Assembly: GCA_030710605.1 (NCBI GenBank)
Contig: CP092870.1
Coordinates: 56,629,532-56,693,531, forward strand
Length of the DNA: 64,000 bases
Source: Cordylochernes scorpioides
Taxonomy: Eukaryota > Arthropoda > Arachnida > Pseudoscorpiones > Chernetidae
Direction: 5' to 3'
Shown one piece after another: positions 20,242 through 31,858 of this stretch. A program made the position numbers and the translations under genes. Numbering within the stretch: position 1 is the stretch's first letter; every line of letters begins with the position of its first letter. The notes under the pieces were generated by a model that was not told the DNA's origin, made no database searches, and saw only the letters and a program-made list of their open reading frames with translations.

Positions 20242-22880
20242 AATATTTTTCATATTGATTCTAATCTCTATATATAAAAATTTCTCTATGGAGTATCCTA
20301 TGTAATATCAAAATTCGTTTATATAGACCTTATATGTGTCTTTTTAAGATATTAGCATTTATATATTTCTAGGATTTAATTCTTATATTAAACATTCAAT
20401 TTATCACTGAGAAAATTTTATATGAATTTTATAATCTGTGAATAAATATGCTTTGGTTACAAAAAGGACTACACCTATAGTTTTTCAATTTATTTTGTAA
20501 ATACACGTTTGTTTACTAACTTTGCTGTATAACAAATAAAATGTATGTATTTAATCGCGTCACTCTATCATTCTTATTTATGTTTAAAAATCCACGCGCT
20601 TAAGGTAACCAAAATATTTTTGATTGAAACCACTTTGAGTATACTTTTTATTTAAAAATTGATATTTACTATATAATGGACTTTGATAAGAAATTGATTG
20701 AAAATTCACTTTTGGAAATAAAAAAGAAGATTGACGAAGGAGAAGATGTGAATAATTTTGAAGATAGCAATGGAGATACTGTATTGCACAATGCTGTAAA
20801 ATTAGGTGACATATCACTATGCTCTTATATGATAAACTCTGGTGCAAATGTGAATCAAAAGAATAAAATAGGGAATACACCCTTACACATAGCTTTGAAT
20901 TTAAAATCAGACGAAATTGTTCAATTGCTCTTGAATTCAGGCGCTTCAGTTGATTTAAAAAATTCGAAAGGAAATAGTTCTTTACATCTAGCTATTGAAA
21001 GTGGAAGCTTTGAAATGGTTGAAAAGCTTATCGAATATAAAGCCGCAATGAATCCAAAAAATGATGATGGTAACACCCCATTACATTTAGCGACAAAATT
21101 TGCCAATAATGAGATAGTACAGTATCTACTTATCTGTGGTGCTGAAATAAATATTGAAAACAAGGATGGAAATACACCTTTAGGTCTAGGTTTAAAATAT
21201 GAGTTAACCCATATTGTTAAGCATCTTCTAATTGCCGGTGCAGATACTAACATTGAAGATCAGTATGGATGGAGTCCATTAGCAAGTGCAATTTATTTTA
21301 GAAATAGAAACCTTTGTAGACATTTAATAAAACAAGGAGCTAATATAAACTCGATAGAAAACAAGGAAATTACTCCTTTAACCTTGGCAATTGAATCGGG
21401 ATTGTATCAAATTTTCAGAGATCTAATTAAAGCTGGGGCCGATGTAACATTATCGAACAAATATAATATTACTCCCCTCATGTATAGTGCAGGTCAAAAA
21501 AATCCTATTTTTCTGAAAGAATTGTTAGAAATGGGTTTAGATGTTAATTTTCAAGATTATAATGGATGGTCGGCAATTTTTCGTTCTCTTAATAAAGAAA
21601 CATCTCATTATAAATTGTTATTAGATGCTGGAGCTGATATTAACATGAAAAATAAAAATGGAAAAACGCCGTTATTCTTCGCAATTACAAATGATGATAT
21701 TGGAGCAGTTAAGACACTAGTTAAAGCTGGAGCTATCGTTAATATAAAAGACAGAACAAACCTAACTCCATTGTGTTACCATCCTGATTTCAGGAATGAA
21801 AAACTTATAAGATATTTATTACAAGTAGGGGTTAATGTGAATGATAGTGACCTAGCGGGTAATACCCCACTTCACAGAGCAGCTTACAATTTCATGGAAA
21901 ACTTAATTGAAGACCTCATTGTATCAAAATCCAATGTTTATACAGAGAATAACGATGGGTTTAATTCTTTGAATCATGCTTTAATATCATTACCTAAAAA
22001 TACAATGGAAGAATATAAGCCATTAGAAAGTCTATTTGAAAGAATAAGAAAAGAAGATTTTCTCACCTTCTTAGAATCATCAATAGTGTCAGAGAACATG
22101 GATATATATGTTCAAGCTATTATGGTTATGTTGAAATATTTGGTTTTATTTGATCCAATTGATACTTTACCAGCTACCATTGATATCCCTGAAGTGATAG
22201 AATGGTGGGAGAACTGTAAGACTGAGGTAGAGTGCATGGATTTTTACATTCATAGAGATATTGAATTGACCTTATTTGCCTACATGACAGAAAAAAATAT
22301 TAACAGAAGGGCTGGAATCCTGTACAGTGATATCACGGGTGTACAAGAAAATTTGGAGCAGGACAAGTCTTGGTACAAAGAGAACTATCCTATTTATGCT
22401 TCAATGATTGAAGAACGTTACACAAAAGATTTAGAAAGAGCAAAGTTACTCTATAATTGGAACGGAAACTACAATACTACAATCCTAAATAGGATTAATG
22501 CCAATATATTGTTCGATATTGGCGAGAACCTCACTAACAAAAATTTGAAATATCAAGATCCTTCTGAGGAGAATGATGAAGAAGAAGAGAATAGAGAAAA
22601 CGATGATTACAACAGCGAAGAATTCCCTGATGTGGAATCAGAATATTTTGAAGGCTATAGCTATACTAGCAGTGAGGAAGATAACTGAGAATTAACTGAG
22701 AAGGACTTGTTGCAAAGAACCTGTTGAAAATGTTCCATAAAATGTTGCCTCTTCTCTGAACACAACAGCAAAGAAGATCTATTAAAAACTATTTTAAGAA
22801 ATGTTGCTCTTATTAGCTACACCAACATTGAGGAATTAACAAATAAAATTTTTATCTATGTCCTGTTAATATTTCAACCG
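20137..22880 (+). repeat. Segmental duplication, right copy
   Basis: Same-orientation copy of 1-2752. Overall very similar, but the divergence is uneven: long identical blocks beside clusters of changes. The left edge cannot be fixed because the partner runs off the window. Confidence 0.92.
20676..22688 (+). CDS. Ankyrin-repeat protein with PRANC-like C-terminus, paralogue 2
   Basis: 670 codons, one open frame, same architecture as 535-2568: about 12-13 ankyrin repeats, a helical C-terminal region with WWENC, and an acidic tail that ends seven residues earlier. It differs from paralogue 1 mainly at residues 173-213 (11 changed residues in repeats 6 and 7), with scattered changes at 333-365 and in the C-terminal third (for example KDMNRKAGFM versus KNINRRAGIL). 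Residues 214-332 are identical. Both copies remain open, so both are probably under constraint. No introns are visible. The start matches that of the paralogue. Confidence 0.85.
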   Translation: MDFDKKLIENSLLEIKKKIDEGEDVNNFEDSNGDTVLHNAVKLGDISLCSYMINSGANVNQKNKIGNTPLHIALNLKSDEIVQLLLNSGASVDLKNSKGNSSLHLAIESGSFEMVEKLIEYKAAMNPKNDDGNTPLHLATKFANNEIVQYLLICGAEINIENKDGNTPLGLGLKYELTHIVKHLLIAGADTNIEDQYGWSPLASAIYFRNRNLCRHLIKQGANINSIENKEITPLTLAIESGLYQIFRDLIKAGADVTLSNKYNITPLMYSAGQKNPIFLKELLEMGLDVNFQDYNGWSAIFRSLNKETSHYKLLLDAGADINMKNKNGKTPLFFAITNDDIGAVKTLVKAGAIVNIKDRTNLTPLCYHPDFRNEKLIRYLLQVGVNVNDSDLAGNTPLHRAAYNFMENLIEDLIVSKSNVYTENNDGFNSLNHALISLPKNTMEEYKPLESLFERIRKEDFLTFLESSIVSENMDIYVQAIMVMLKYLVLFDPIDTLPATIDIPEVIEWWENCKTEVECMDFYIHRDIELTLFAYMTEKNINRRAGILYSDITGVQENLEQDKSWYKENYPIYASMIEERYTKDLERAKLLYNWNGNYNTTILNRINANILFDIGENLTNKNLKYQDPSEENDEEEENRENDDYNSEEFPDVESEYFEGYSYTSSEEDN

Positions 22881-22959
22881 GATTAGGTACTTATTGAGGA
22901 CGTACACACATATATACACTAGCATATGTGCACATGTACATGCATATATATATATATAA

Positions 22960-23317
22960 CTAGACGGGTGACCCGGGCTTCGCCCCGGGATTGACCTGTG
23001 TGCATATCTACCCGAGTGATATATATTTAGATAAGATTTTTTTTATATAATTGTTTGTTATTAGCATTATCTATTTGTTTGCATCAGCATAATATAATCT
23101 AATCTTTGATAGAGGGCGCTGTTCGTTAGCTAAGTAGAATAATTTGAATATATAGTTTTAATAATTGATTTGTTAATTTTTTTAAAATAGCCTATCGTCT
23201 TCCCCGTATTTTTTACCTATGTATGGAAATTTTGGTTTGAATTAGTGAACTACTGCGAATTTGTATACCGGACATACAAACAAACAAAGATACAAACATT
23301 GATTTTTATATATATTT
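22960..23317 (-). mobile_element. Non-autonomous Helitron
   Basis: In minus orientation the 3' end is a GC hairpin (acccgggcttcgccccggg) followed 8-10 bases later by CTAG, preceded by A. The 5' end is the AT-rich tatataaaaatc...tttgtttgtatg leader near 23280-23317. About 360 bp, no coding content. Confidence 0.7.
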
Positions 23318-23344
23318 ATATTGTTTATTGATTTGCACTATCTT

Positions 23345-23575
23345 TGGCGCCTTTTTTAATTTAGTAATAAGTTTTTGTCATAACCTTTCCTCCAATAGAT
23401 GAATATAATAGGTAAAAGGCATTATATCCATAACTTGAGAAATTGAGCTAATCGAAAAAGAATTGATACCACATTTATCAGCAAAAAAGTTTAACCAGAA
23501 AATGTTTTGTTTATTTGAGGAGGATAAATGTTTTTTTTTTTTCATATTGTGTACTAGTGTAATCAAACATGATAC
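23345..23575 (+). repeat. Inverted repeat, left arm
   Basis: Reverse complement of 25120-25345, roughly 80 percent identical by eye (shared block ctcaagttatggatataat and surroundings). Together the arms bracket a dead Tc1 element, so they may be the ends of an older element into which Tc1 jumped. Confidence 0.7.
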
Positions 23576-23769
23576 AGAAATATTGTCATAATCATTTCTG
23601 ATTAATAATCAACAAATTTTTCCCAGAACTTAGTAAATTTTAATATTCTTCGGACAAAAATGCGATAATAAACTTTTCCAAAATTTCCTCTAATTCCTGG
23701 TTAAATTTCAGACAGATTATGTCCTTATTAAGGAGTTGTATAACCGACAAACATACATACATATATTCT

Positions 23770-24840
23770 CCTGGCCACCCAAATTGCAACACCAAGAAAG
23801 ACAAGACATTAATTAAATTTATAGACGTGCGAGATGTGATTCCTGCCAGAATCAGTAGCCAGAGTAGCCATCATCGTTGGAGATCACCGCTGCCACACAC
23901 CTCGGCATTGATTCAAAGAGGCTTCGAATGTGTTCTTGGGGTAAAGCAGACCAAGCAGCATCCACACGTTGCCAAGTTGATCTGGTGTGGCAGCTGTGGG
24001 AAGGTATTCTGGGTCAATCGTTTAGCAACTATGGACCACATGTTTTCTATCGGCGAACGAGCCGGCCAGGCATGCAATTCAATCTGGCGATTGACGAAGA
24101 ACCTTTGGACAATGCGTAACACGTGTGGTCGCGCATTATCCTGTTGAAATATGGCTGTGGGCAAGCCCACAGGTAAGGAAGGACAACTGGCTCCAACACC
24201 TAAGAGATGTATTGTTGGATGTTTAAAGTACCAGCAATGCGTACTAGAGGAGTGCGAGAGTGATATCCAATACCACCCCATACCATAATACCTGGTGCAG
24301 GACCAGTGTGGTGGTGCATAACGCAGCTGTTCAGCATCCTCGCTCCACGGTGTCTACAGATTCGAATCCGACCATCGTGGTGTTGCAGACAGAAGCCTGA
24401 CTAGTCAGTAAAGACAATTCCATTCCTTTCTGCCGTCCACATCTTTCTTTTATCGCACCATTGGCTGCGGAGACGTCTGTGGTTCTGCGTCAAGGGTAGA
24501 CGATGCAATGGACGTCTTGCGGGCAGACCACTCTGCTCTAAACGGCGTCGAAAGATACACGCAGACACTGGAGGATACATCTCAGACTGAATGTGCTGTG
24601 CTACATTTCGTGATGTGACTGAGCGATCTGTCACTGCCATGCGCACAATTTGTCTGTCAGCACGTGAACTGGTGCAGAGGTGGATGCGATCAAACACGTC
24701 AGTCCGTCGTACCTTCCTACATCCAAAAATCACATATTGGAATTACACTTATTTGGTTCTATCCAACACGACTACCGATTTCCCTGAAATATAATCCACG
24801 ATCTCGGTAGGCCACTATCCTTCCTCTGTCGAACTCGAAT
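23770..24840 (-). pseudogene. Tc1-type transposase remnant
   Basis: 24733-24401 encodes the DNA-binding and start of the catalytic region (RQIVRMAVTDRSVTSRNVA, LPLTQNHRRLRSQWC, GIVFTD, first Asp). Other frames continue with GIMVWGGIGYHSRTPLVRI near 24310-24260. The second Asp block reads NRIMRDHTCYAL through a damaged QDNARPH motif near 24150, followed by degraded sequence to 23830. Multiple frameshifts. Left edge near gcaacaccaagaaag at 23788. Confidence 0.8.
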
Positions 24841-25119
24841 ACTTGATCAAAAGATGGTCGCTATTTTCTACAAGGCCTAGTTGATCGGTTTTTTTTTAAC
24901 GCAAAAAAAAAAAACACAATTTCCGAATTTGAAATGGAGCCACAGGCGCGCAGAATGTGCGTCTTGGCAGATTTTCTAATCATTTGCATATCTCACCTCC
25001 GCTAATGCATGTTGTGAATTTCATATTATTTGCATATAGAATTTAACATTATATTCAAAGGGTTTGAAAAATATGAATAATGTTGCATAAATATTGATAC
25101 ACTTTGCAAGAATGTTAAT

Positions 25120-25345
25120 AACGCTAGTACACATAATGAAAAAAAATTCCTTCTCAAATAAAAATTTAAAAAATTCTAGGTTAACCTTTTGTGCTGATTA
25201 ACATGATATCAGTATTTTTTTTTTCGATTATCTCAATTTCTCAAGTTATGGATATAATACCTTTTATCCATGGTATTCATCGATTGGACGAAAAGTTATG
25301 ACATTAAAAACTTATTACTATATAAATAAATCCGCCAAAGGAAGT
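25120..25345 (-). repeat. Inverted repeat, right arm
   Basis: Partner of 23345-23575 in opposite orientation. Confidence 0.7.
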
Positions 25346-26290
25346 GCAAATGAAGAAACAATATTATATATATATGCATGTGTATATAATATTATTCGTT
25401 TTGGTTTGATTGTTTGGATTGTTAATTGGGACCCTTTTATGTTTGTTGATTTTTGTAAGACCCTGTTGACTTACTGTAGGGTTGGTGACTTGTGGTGGTT
25501 GATGGCGCAGTCGTTTGGTCGAGGTGGTGGGTTTTTCACAGGGGAAATAACGAGAGGGACACAGGATGGGGTTTAAGAGGGCCTCGCGATTAAGGGAGAG
25601 AAGGCTTTTTTGAATAATGGGGCACTTGACTATGACATTCTGAACATAGAAGTTACCTGAGTGAGAAGGGCTTAAGCACGTCTTGCTCCTTGTGGTGGCG
25701 AGCTCCCAACTGACTAACTTGAGTCCGAGATTTTCCTCGTTAACTCTCTATTGCTCTCATTGGTTGAAATCGTCTACGTGGCGACTTTTGGTTGAATGTT
25801 AGCTATTCATGCTGAACTCTGATTGGATATTGGTACCTCCATTGTCTTTTTCATGATTACCATCCTCCAGGAAGAAGAAGGTCTTTGAACCCAGTTTTAT
25901 AGTTCCTGGGTAATAACCTTTACTTCCTGGATAATGAAATCCTGGTGATGGCTGTTCTCTCCAGTTCGCTAGGCCTAATTTTATTAAAACTTTTTGGATC
26001 ATGCATTGCATATATTGTGGAGGGGTTACATCTTGGTATATACAAATTATGACATGTATATATTTCACTTCAAAAACTGCCCTTAGATATATATATTTAA
26101 AATCACTCTATCCATATAAATTTTCATTTAAAAATCTAATTTCTTTCCATTTTTCTAAATTATCCAAAAAATGTTTTTATATATAAGATGGAAGGTCTAA
26201 ACAAAAAGATGTGTATGCGAAAACACATTTTATTTGGTTTAATAAACCTTATTTATAAATATGCAATAATATTTAGGAATAATAAAAATA
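25346..26290. other. Unassigned, GC-richer segment
   Basis: 25400-25800 is markedly less AT-rich than its surroundings and includes ccaatgagagcaatag on the minus strand (a CCAAT box), as seen in LTR promoters. 26068-25799 on the minus strand is open for 89 codons with no recognised motif. It may be a piece of an LTR retroelement. No firm call. Confidence 0.35.
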
Positions 26291-26293
26291 TAT

Positions 26294-27859
26294 TCATGGA
26301 TTTAAAGATTTTTTCTGTGAAGTCTTATATTTTGCTTGTTTGTCATCACGCATCAGATTCCAACAATAATCCGCCTCCATATGTTGATTCCAAAGACCAT
26401 TGTATCGTTGCTCAATGATTTTAATATCTTGGTGGAAGCATTCACCTCGTTCTTCGCTCTCTGCACCGAGATTATCAGGGAAAATTTTAAATGTGATTCC
26501 ATAAAATGAAATTTTAGATTCATTAAGCACCCGAGCTTATGGAATTTGGAAATCATATTTTCTACGATTCTCGCATAATTCGGTGACTTATTATTGCCTG
26601 AAATGTGTTTGACAACGTCGATGAATGGAAGCCAAGCATTTTTCTCATCTTCTTTCAATGTTGCAAAATCTCATCATCATTTATTAGTTTATGAATTTGA
26701 GGTCCAATAAAATCCCTTTCGTTATCTTAGAACAATTAATCTTCGGAAATTTAGTCATTAAATATTTGACAGAATCACTATATCTTTCTTTAAAGCCTTT
26801 ACAAAATTTTTCATTAACCCTGATTTGATATGTAAAGGGGGAAGAAGCATTTTTAGTTAATTGACAAGCGGTTCATTTTCAACGTTTTGTTCACCTAAGC
26901 GAAATATACTTCTTTCAGGCCACATTTTTTGTATATAATGATTATTTCTGTCTCTGCTGTCCCACTTGCATTAAAAGCAAAAAGACTTTATGTTTTCTTT
27001 CTGCAAGCCCTGTAAAATTCCTATAATTTAAGATCACCGCAAACTTTCCAACAATTTTTGGTATAATTCAACAATTCTAAGATTTTCTTAAGAGTCGGTA
27101 GCATATATTGTAATTAATTTGCAGAGTTTTAAAAACGCCTTTAATATCATTGCAGTACACTAATCCTTGTTCTTAAGAAAAAAAAATGGCAAAAAACATT
27201 GTTCCCTATCACGATAGACAGAGATTTTGGTTAGTGGTAACAAGAGGTTCCTTTGCTTTAATTTTTATCCAAGGATTTCTGATGCTTCTTTTGATAGCCC
27301 ATAGATCCCTAATTAGATCATTTAATGATGCCTGATCAAATTAATGTGGAATGCCGAATATTTCATTTGAAATAAATTCAGGGACTTCTAATTGATGATC
27401 ATCTACAAATGCTGTGTGCTGATCATCCATTTTGATATAGGATTTTTGAACCATTTTAAGAATTTGTATGGGATTCTCGAGGTCGTGAGGAATAGGTTGC
27501 CTAGCTAATGGTATATCAGGATAAAAGTTAGTTTGCTTCTTTTTACTATTAAGGCTTGTGATTTTGCAGACCTAGAAGCAACAATCGTCATGGTGATTTT
27601 TTGTTTGTCGCCAAACCATTGGTGCACCAAAGGGCATACTTTTTGATTTCCCCGATTTCTGTTGCAAAAACACTTGATAGCACGTGACGCACACACTATG
27701 GGGGCACCACCACTTGTCTTGATCACCTAAGGCCACACAAAAATATTCTTTATAGCATTCTTATATCTTTTGGGTGAAATGTTTCCTCTGTCTGGGAATT
27801 GTAAATTTTCCACAAATGTAGCAGAACATTTCTGGATTAGCTTTGAATTTACGCGGCAT
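26294..27859 (-). pseudogene. FHQDI-family protein, copy B (near full-length, decayed)
   Basis: The start ATG at 27859 gives MPRKFKANPEMFCYICGKFT with a Cys pair. A frame slip is followed by LGDQDKWWCPHSVCVTCYQV and PFGAPMVWRQTKNHH near 27730-27590. A degraded middle follows. 26840-26700 reads RVNEKFCKGFKERYSD and LMTKFPKINCSKIT. 26658-26353 includes NAWLPFIDVVKHISGNNKSP, NYARIVENMISKFHKLGC and LKFHFMESHLKF. 26530-26294 reads PDNLGAESEERGECFHQDIK and then ADYCWNLMRDD. It defines the order of the family: zinc-finger-like N-terminus, long variable middle, conserved FHQDI C-terminus. Several frameshifts. Function unknown. Confidence 0.75.
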
Positions 27860-27878
27860 TATTTATATATTTAAAAAT

Positions 27879-28055
27879 ATTTTTTCATTTGAAGAACTTT
27901 TTTACGCGGAGTAATTACGAGGCGAAGTAACAACACCAGGCCAATTAAGCGACCAATGAGCGTTCAGAATTTTTTTTCAAGTTGCTTGCGTACCTTTTTG
28001 AAATATGTTTTTATATGAGTGTTACTTTTTTTACAAAATTATTGAGTATTTAGAT
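27879..28055 (-). promoter_or_regulatory. 5' flank of FHQDI copy B, shared with two Helitrons
   Basis: The 177 bp ending 20 bp before the copy B ATG match 31539-31710 and 37368-37547, which lie inside Helitrons. On the gene strand it contains CGCTCATTGGTCGCTTAATTGG, two inverted CCAAT boxes. Promoter activity is inferred from position and motifs. Confidence 0.55.
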
Positions 28056-28059
28056 AGAA

Positions 28060-29149
28060 CAGTTGACAGTTAGTTAGGTTACAGTGGATATTTTCGGAGA
28101 AGCCCGCTTAGTGCTAGGTCTCACGGCGGCCCTCGTGGCCGCCGTTTTGGTTCTTCCCTGCCACCGCGGCTTCATGCAGGACGCCGAGCTTTCCTCAGTT
28201 AATCCTCAACTTTCCCCTGGTCCTGGTGCCACGTGAGACGTACTAGGAAAGCGTCTTTTGATCCCAATATTTGTCCTTACTGTCCCGTGCGGAATTCCCA
28301 CTCTGCACGCCTTGCCACTCAACCCCGACTGCTTCCAACTCACTTGTTGTTTTACCCGGGTTTACGACATATATAAATATATATATATGTGTGTGTGATG
28401 ATTCAAGACCATGGAATTATTGTAATATATCCAAATATGTAATACCACATGTGTCACCACGTGAATGTACATAACCTGTTATTTACTGCAACTATGAAAC
28501 ATCAAATAACATCAATCTGTACCGTTTAATATGGTAGTAAAGTATAGCAACTGTACAGATAGAAGGAATAGAGAATTAAAGGAGAAACTTAAGTCTAAAA
28601 CTAATCAGTCCTAGTACAATTAGGAAAACGAGGGTTAAAAACCCCAGTCAAAGTTTTACGAGGTTAGGTCACTCGTGGCTGATGTAACTTGCACCTTCCT
28701 GATTACATCAGAAAGGGCAGTGACCTGCCTGGACCCGTGAACACTATAAATGGAGGCTTCCAAACCTAAGTAGTTAGTACGTTTTCTTCCGTCAGCGAAA
28801 ACCTTGGTCCACGTCACATCGATCGCCAGGTAATCCTTCCCTGCCTGAATCTTCCTCATTCCATTCCTTCTTGACGACAGCCGCTTCTTCTGTTGAATCT
28901 CTGTTTGCTTATTTCACCTTTGGTCAAGCTGTGTCGCCTTCCCCACGACTCCACGGTAGCGGTGACATCGAGGCTCATCTAGTATCAGGTAACACTGGTT
29001 CGAGAGGTCGGAAATATCTTTATTTACGAGGCTGCTAACCAAAATAAAATGAATTTTGAGCCCCAATGGCCGCGTAAAGCAGAATATATACAAACCACTA
29101 TTACCAGGCTGGGGAGGCTAGGGATAGGATCTCCGTTAGGGAAGAGGCA
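28060..29149. other. Unassigned GC-richer region with a possible core promoter
   Basis: 28085-28350 is GC-rich and in one plus frame reads PNICPYCPVRNSH, a CxxC pair as in LINE zinc fingers, but no longer frame supports it. Near 28743 the plus strand has actataaatgg, a good TATA box, with initiator-like gttagtacg about 30 bases on. It could be an LTR or a LINE 5' UTR. No LTR ends were found. Confidence 0.35.
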
Positions 29150-30450
29150 GGTTAGGCCGGAATGGGTCCGCGGAGGTCAGGAGGCAGGAAGAAGGCGGGA
29201 TGACTAGAACTTTGCACCTCTAATTCTGACAGTTGGGCAAAACATTGATCTTGCCTCGTGGTCGGCAGAGAGGCCCGGGGCTGAGCAGTTAGCGCACTTG
29301 GCCGTGCGCGGGTTGGCAAGAGTTGGACAGCTTCGGCCTGGGTGGTCACCAGAAGCACAGTGGAAGCAGGTGACCGTAGCTTGGGGACCCCTATCGGCGT
29401 TGTGGACATAGCCACAGCAGCGGTAGCAGACGCGGACAGACTCCTTGTAGTTCAGGATCACTTGGTCCACAATGATCATGCCGCGTGTTCCAATGGCCTT
29501 CTAGAAGCCAAGTCCAGCTCTATGAAGGCCGTGCAGGTTCCATTTCTGGTCGGAGATCTGTGTGCCACTCGGACAGACTTATCTCCAGGAAGCTGGCTGA
29601 GGACATCGGTGGAAAGGAAGGCCTTGACAATGTCCTCATCCGCGGTTTCCGTCTCCACGTTTAAGAGGCAGATTCTTGGGAGGAATTGCCTCAGTTCCCG
29701 GACTTTCAGGCCTTGGAGCTTGTTGTCCAGGGCAGAGCTGACGGCAGGAATGGCCTCTGGAGTGTTGGAGTGCAGCACCAGTTTTCCCCCGGTGCGCAGA
29801 GACGCCCAGACGCCTTGGGGCAGAGTGTGGGCAGCGCGGACAGCTTTGAGGATGTCCCGTGGGTCAGCCTGCGGGTTATCTGCAATAACCACGATGTGGG
29901 CCGCACTCCATTGAGTGTGCCTTTGGCAATGAGAGGCTTGGGGGCGCAGGAAGTGGCAGGCTTGGCTGGAACCCGTGATTTGGTCCTCTTAGCGGGCGGG
30001 TTTGACGCCTCTGGCTGCTTCCACTTGGTTAGAGCAGGATCTGGCTTCTTGGGAACAGGTGCTGCCACAGGGATAGCAGCTGGAGCGGGGGTGGACTGCT
30101 TGGTGGGCTAGGTCTGAGCGCTAAAGTCCTTGCAGGTGGGAGCAGGGCCAGTTTGAGTGGTTTGGCAGGTTTTCTTAGGCATTTGGGCATCCATGATTTC
30201 ATCCAGCTCCAGGAAGTCATTCACGGTGCACGCGAGGTTCTTCACATCCCTAACTAGTCACTTGATTATTTCCGTCAGCTGCTCAATGAAGCGGACAAGG
30301 TCCAGGTGAAGAGCTGCTAGGGAGGGCTGGCCGAGGGATTGCAGGATTTGGTAGTGGCGGGAGATGACCATGTTGTATTCTTCAACAAGAGCCGCGATGT
30401 CCACCGAGGGTTGAGAGGGCTTGCTGGCTTTCTTCTTGCAGGAATCCATG
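29150..30450 (-). pseudogene. LINE ORF1 (gag-like, zinc knuckles), GC-rich
   Basis: Starts near 30450 with MDSCKKKASKPSQPSVDIAA. A proline/lysine-rich stretch follows (PVPKKPDPALTKWKQPEA near 30060). 29892-29476 is an RNA-binding-like block (ADEDIVKAFLSTDVLSQLPG, RNGTCTAFIEL). 29440-29204 has knuckles CYRCCGYVHNADRG, CFHCASGDHPGRSC and CANCSAPGLSADH. Resembles ORF1 of R1/Jockey-group LINEs. Broken by two or three frameshifts. The expected ORF2 to the left is absent, so the copy is partial. Its GC content is far above the surroundings. Confidence 0.75.
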
Positions 30451-30889
30451 GCGGGAGAGCGTCGGAGCGTTGAAAAAGAGCGGTAAAAGTTCGAATAGAG
30501 CGTAAATAGAGCGTCCGAGAGGTCCCAAGATATCACATATATGTGTGTGGATTATGAATAATATGTATGTTGTTAGATAAAGGGTTAATATGATAAAGGA
30601 TTGATAAGATAAAGCATTGAGGACAGTCGTGATAAAAGAAAGATAATTATTTACTATCAAGTAGTTTTTATTTTCAAATACTTGATGAAAAATTACACTT
30701 TAATTATTTTCTCAATTAAATAGAATTAATGTAATTAATCCTATATTAGTGACTTAAAAATATATTTATGTTAACTACGCATATTTACAACAAAACTGAA
30801 AATCATTTTAAAAACGACGAATAAAAAAATAGAATTATCAATGAATAAAAATAAAATATAGAATATTTGCGTTTTAAATTATAGGTAAA
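30451..30889. other. No gene recognised
   Basis: AT-rich, with a short tatatgtgtgtgg repeat near 30538. Nothing else readable. Confidence 0.4.
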
Positions 30890-31849
30890 CTAGACGAATC
30901 CGGCTTCGCCCGAGAATTCCCCAGAGTGCAATTTCCTTCATACTGAAAATACATCAATAATATATAGCAGAAGTGACATAGAATAGCAATACAGAAGTAA
31001 CACATAAACCTCAGGCAAAAGTGTGTGATGGCAAAAATTGTGTTATATTAGTGTTTAGGTATTTGATTTAATTATTTTTTTGCAATCTACTTAGTTGTTT
31101 TAAAATCACTATAGTTTGAATAGATGGCAGCTTTTCCACCCAACCCCCGAGGTATCCACCCCAGCGCATTAACCCTTGAAATGGCCTGAGTCGAGTGAGT
31201 GACTGTGAAGGATCTTGACTGCGATGCCATCTTCTCAGTAAAAATAAGAAAAAACAGTCTCATAAAAAAATTAATCCAAAGTACTGGAAAGTCAATATTT
31301 TTCTGTAAAAAAATATTAAAGAGCACATGGAAATTAGGCAAACATATGTGTTTGCAAATGACTGCGACTGCATTTTAAACGATTTTTTTAAAGAGATAAA
31401 AAATAAATAAAGGCCATAACAAAAATTAATAAAAAATATGAAAGCTATTATTCACATACAGTAAAGCTAATTTTATAGTTTTTTAAAAATTGCATTGTGT
31501 GCATTTACCGTAACTTAGTTAGTAATAAACATTTCTCTCTAAATACTCAATACTTTTGTAAAAAAAAGTAACACTCATATAAAAATATATTTAAAAAAGT
31601 ACGCAAACAACTTGAAAAAAATGCAGAACGCTCATTGGTCGCTTAATTGGCTGGTGTTGTTATTTCGCCTCGTATTTACTCCGCATAAAAGATTCTTCAA
31701 ATGAAAAAATAAATAACCAAAAATACTAATCAAAATGGTTCCGAAAATTTTCTTCAGGTTTAAAAAAAGCGACATGCAAAATTTGGTACCAATTGGTTCA
31801 GTAGTTTTTAAGTTTATCGCGTAACAGACATTGACTTTTATATATTAGA
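30890..31849 (-). mobile_element. Non-autonomous Helitron (short form of 33857-37693)
   Basis: The 3' end CTAG at 30890-30893 is followed on the plus strand by acgaatccggcttcgccc (hairpin remnant). The 5' end is near 31849. Its last ~310 bp (31540-31849) match the 5' end of the helicase Helitron, and its first ~280 bp resemble that element's 3' end (cagcttttccacccaacc, ccccagcg). It includes the CCAAT-rich block shared with FHQDI copy B. Confidence 0.75.
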
Positions 31850-31858
31850 ATATATATA

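Noticed and set aside
29342..30111. Long plus-strand open frames at 29342-29914 and 29686-30111
   Set aside because: Shadows of the GC-rich LINE ORF1 on the minus strand, which carries the zinc-knuckle motifs.
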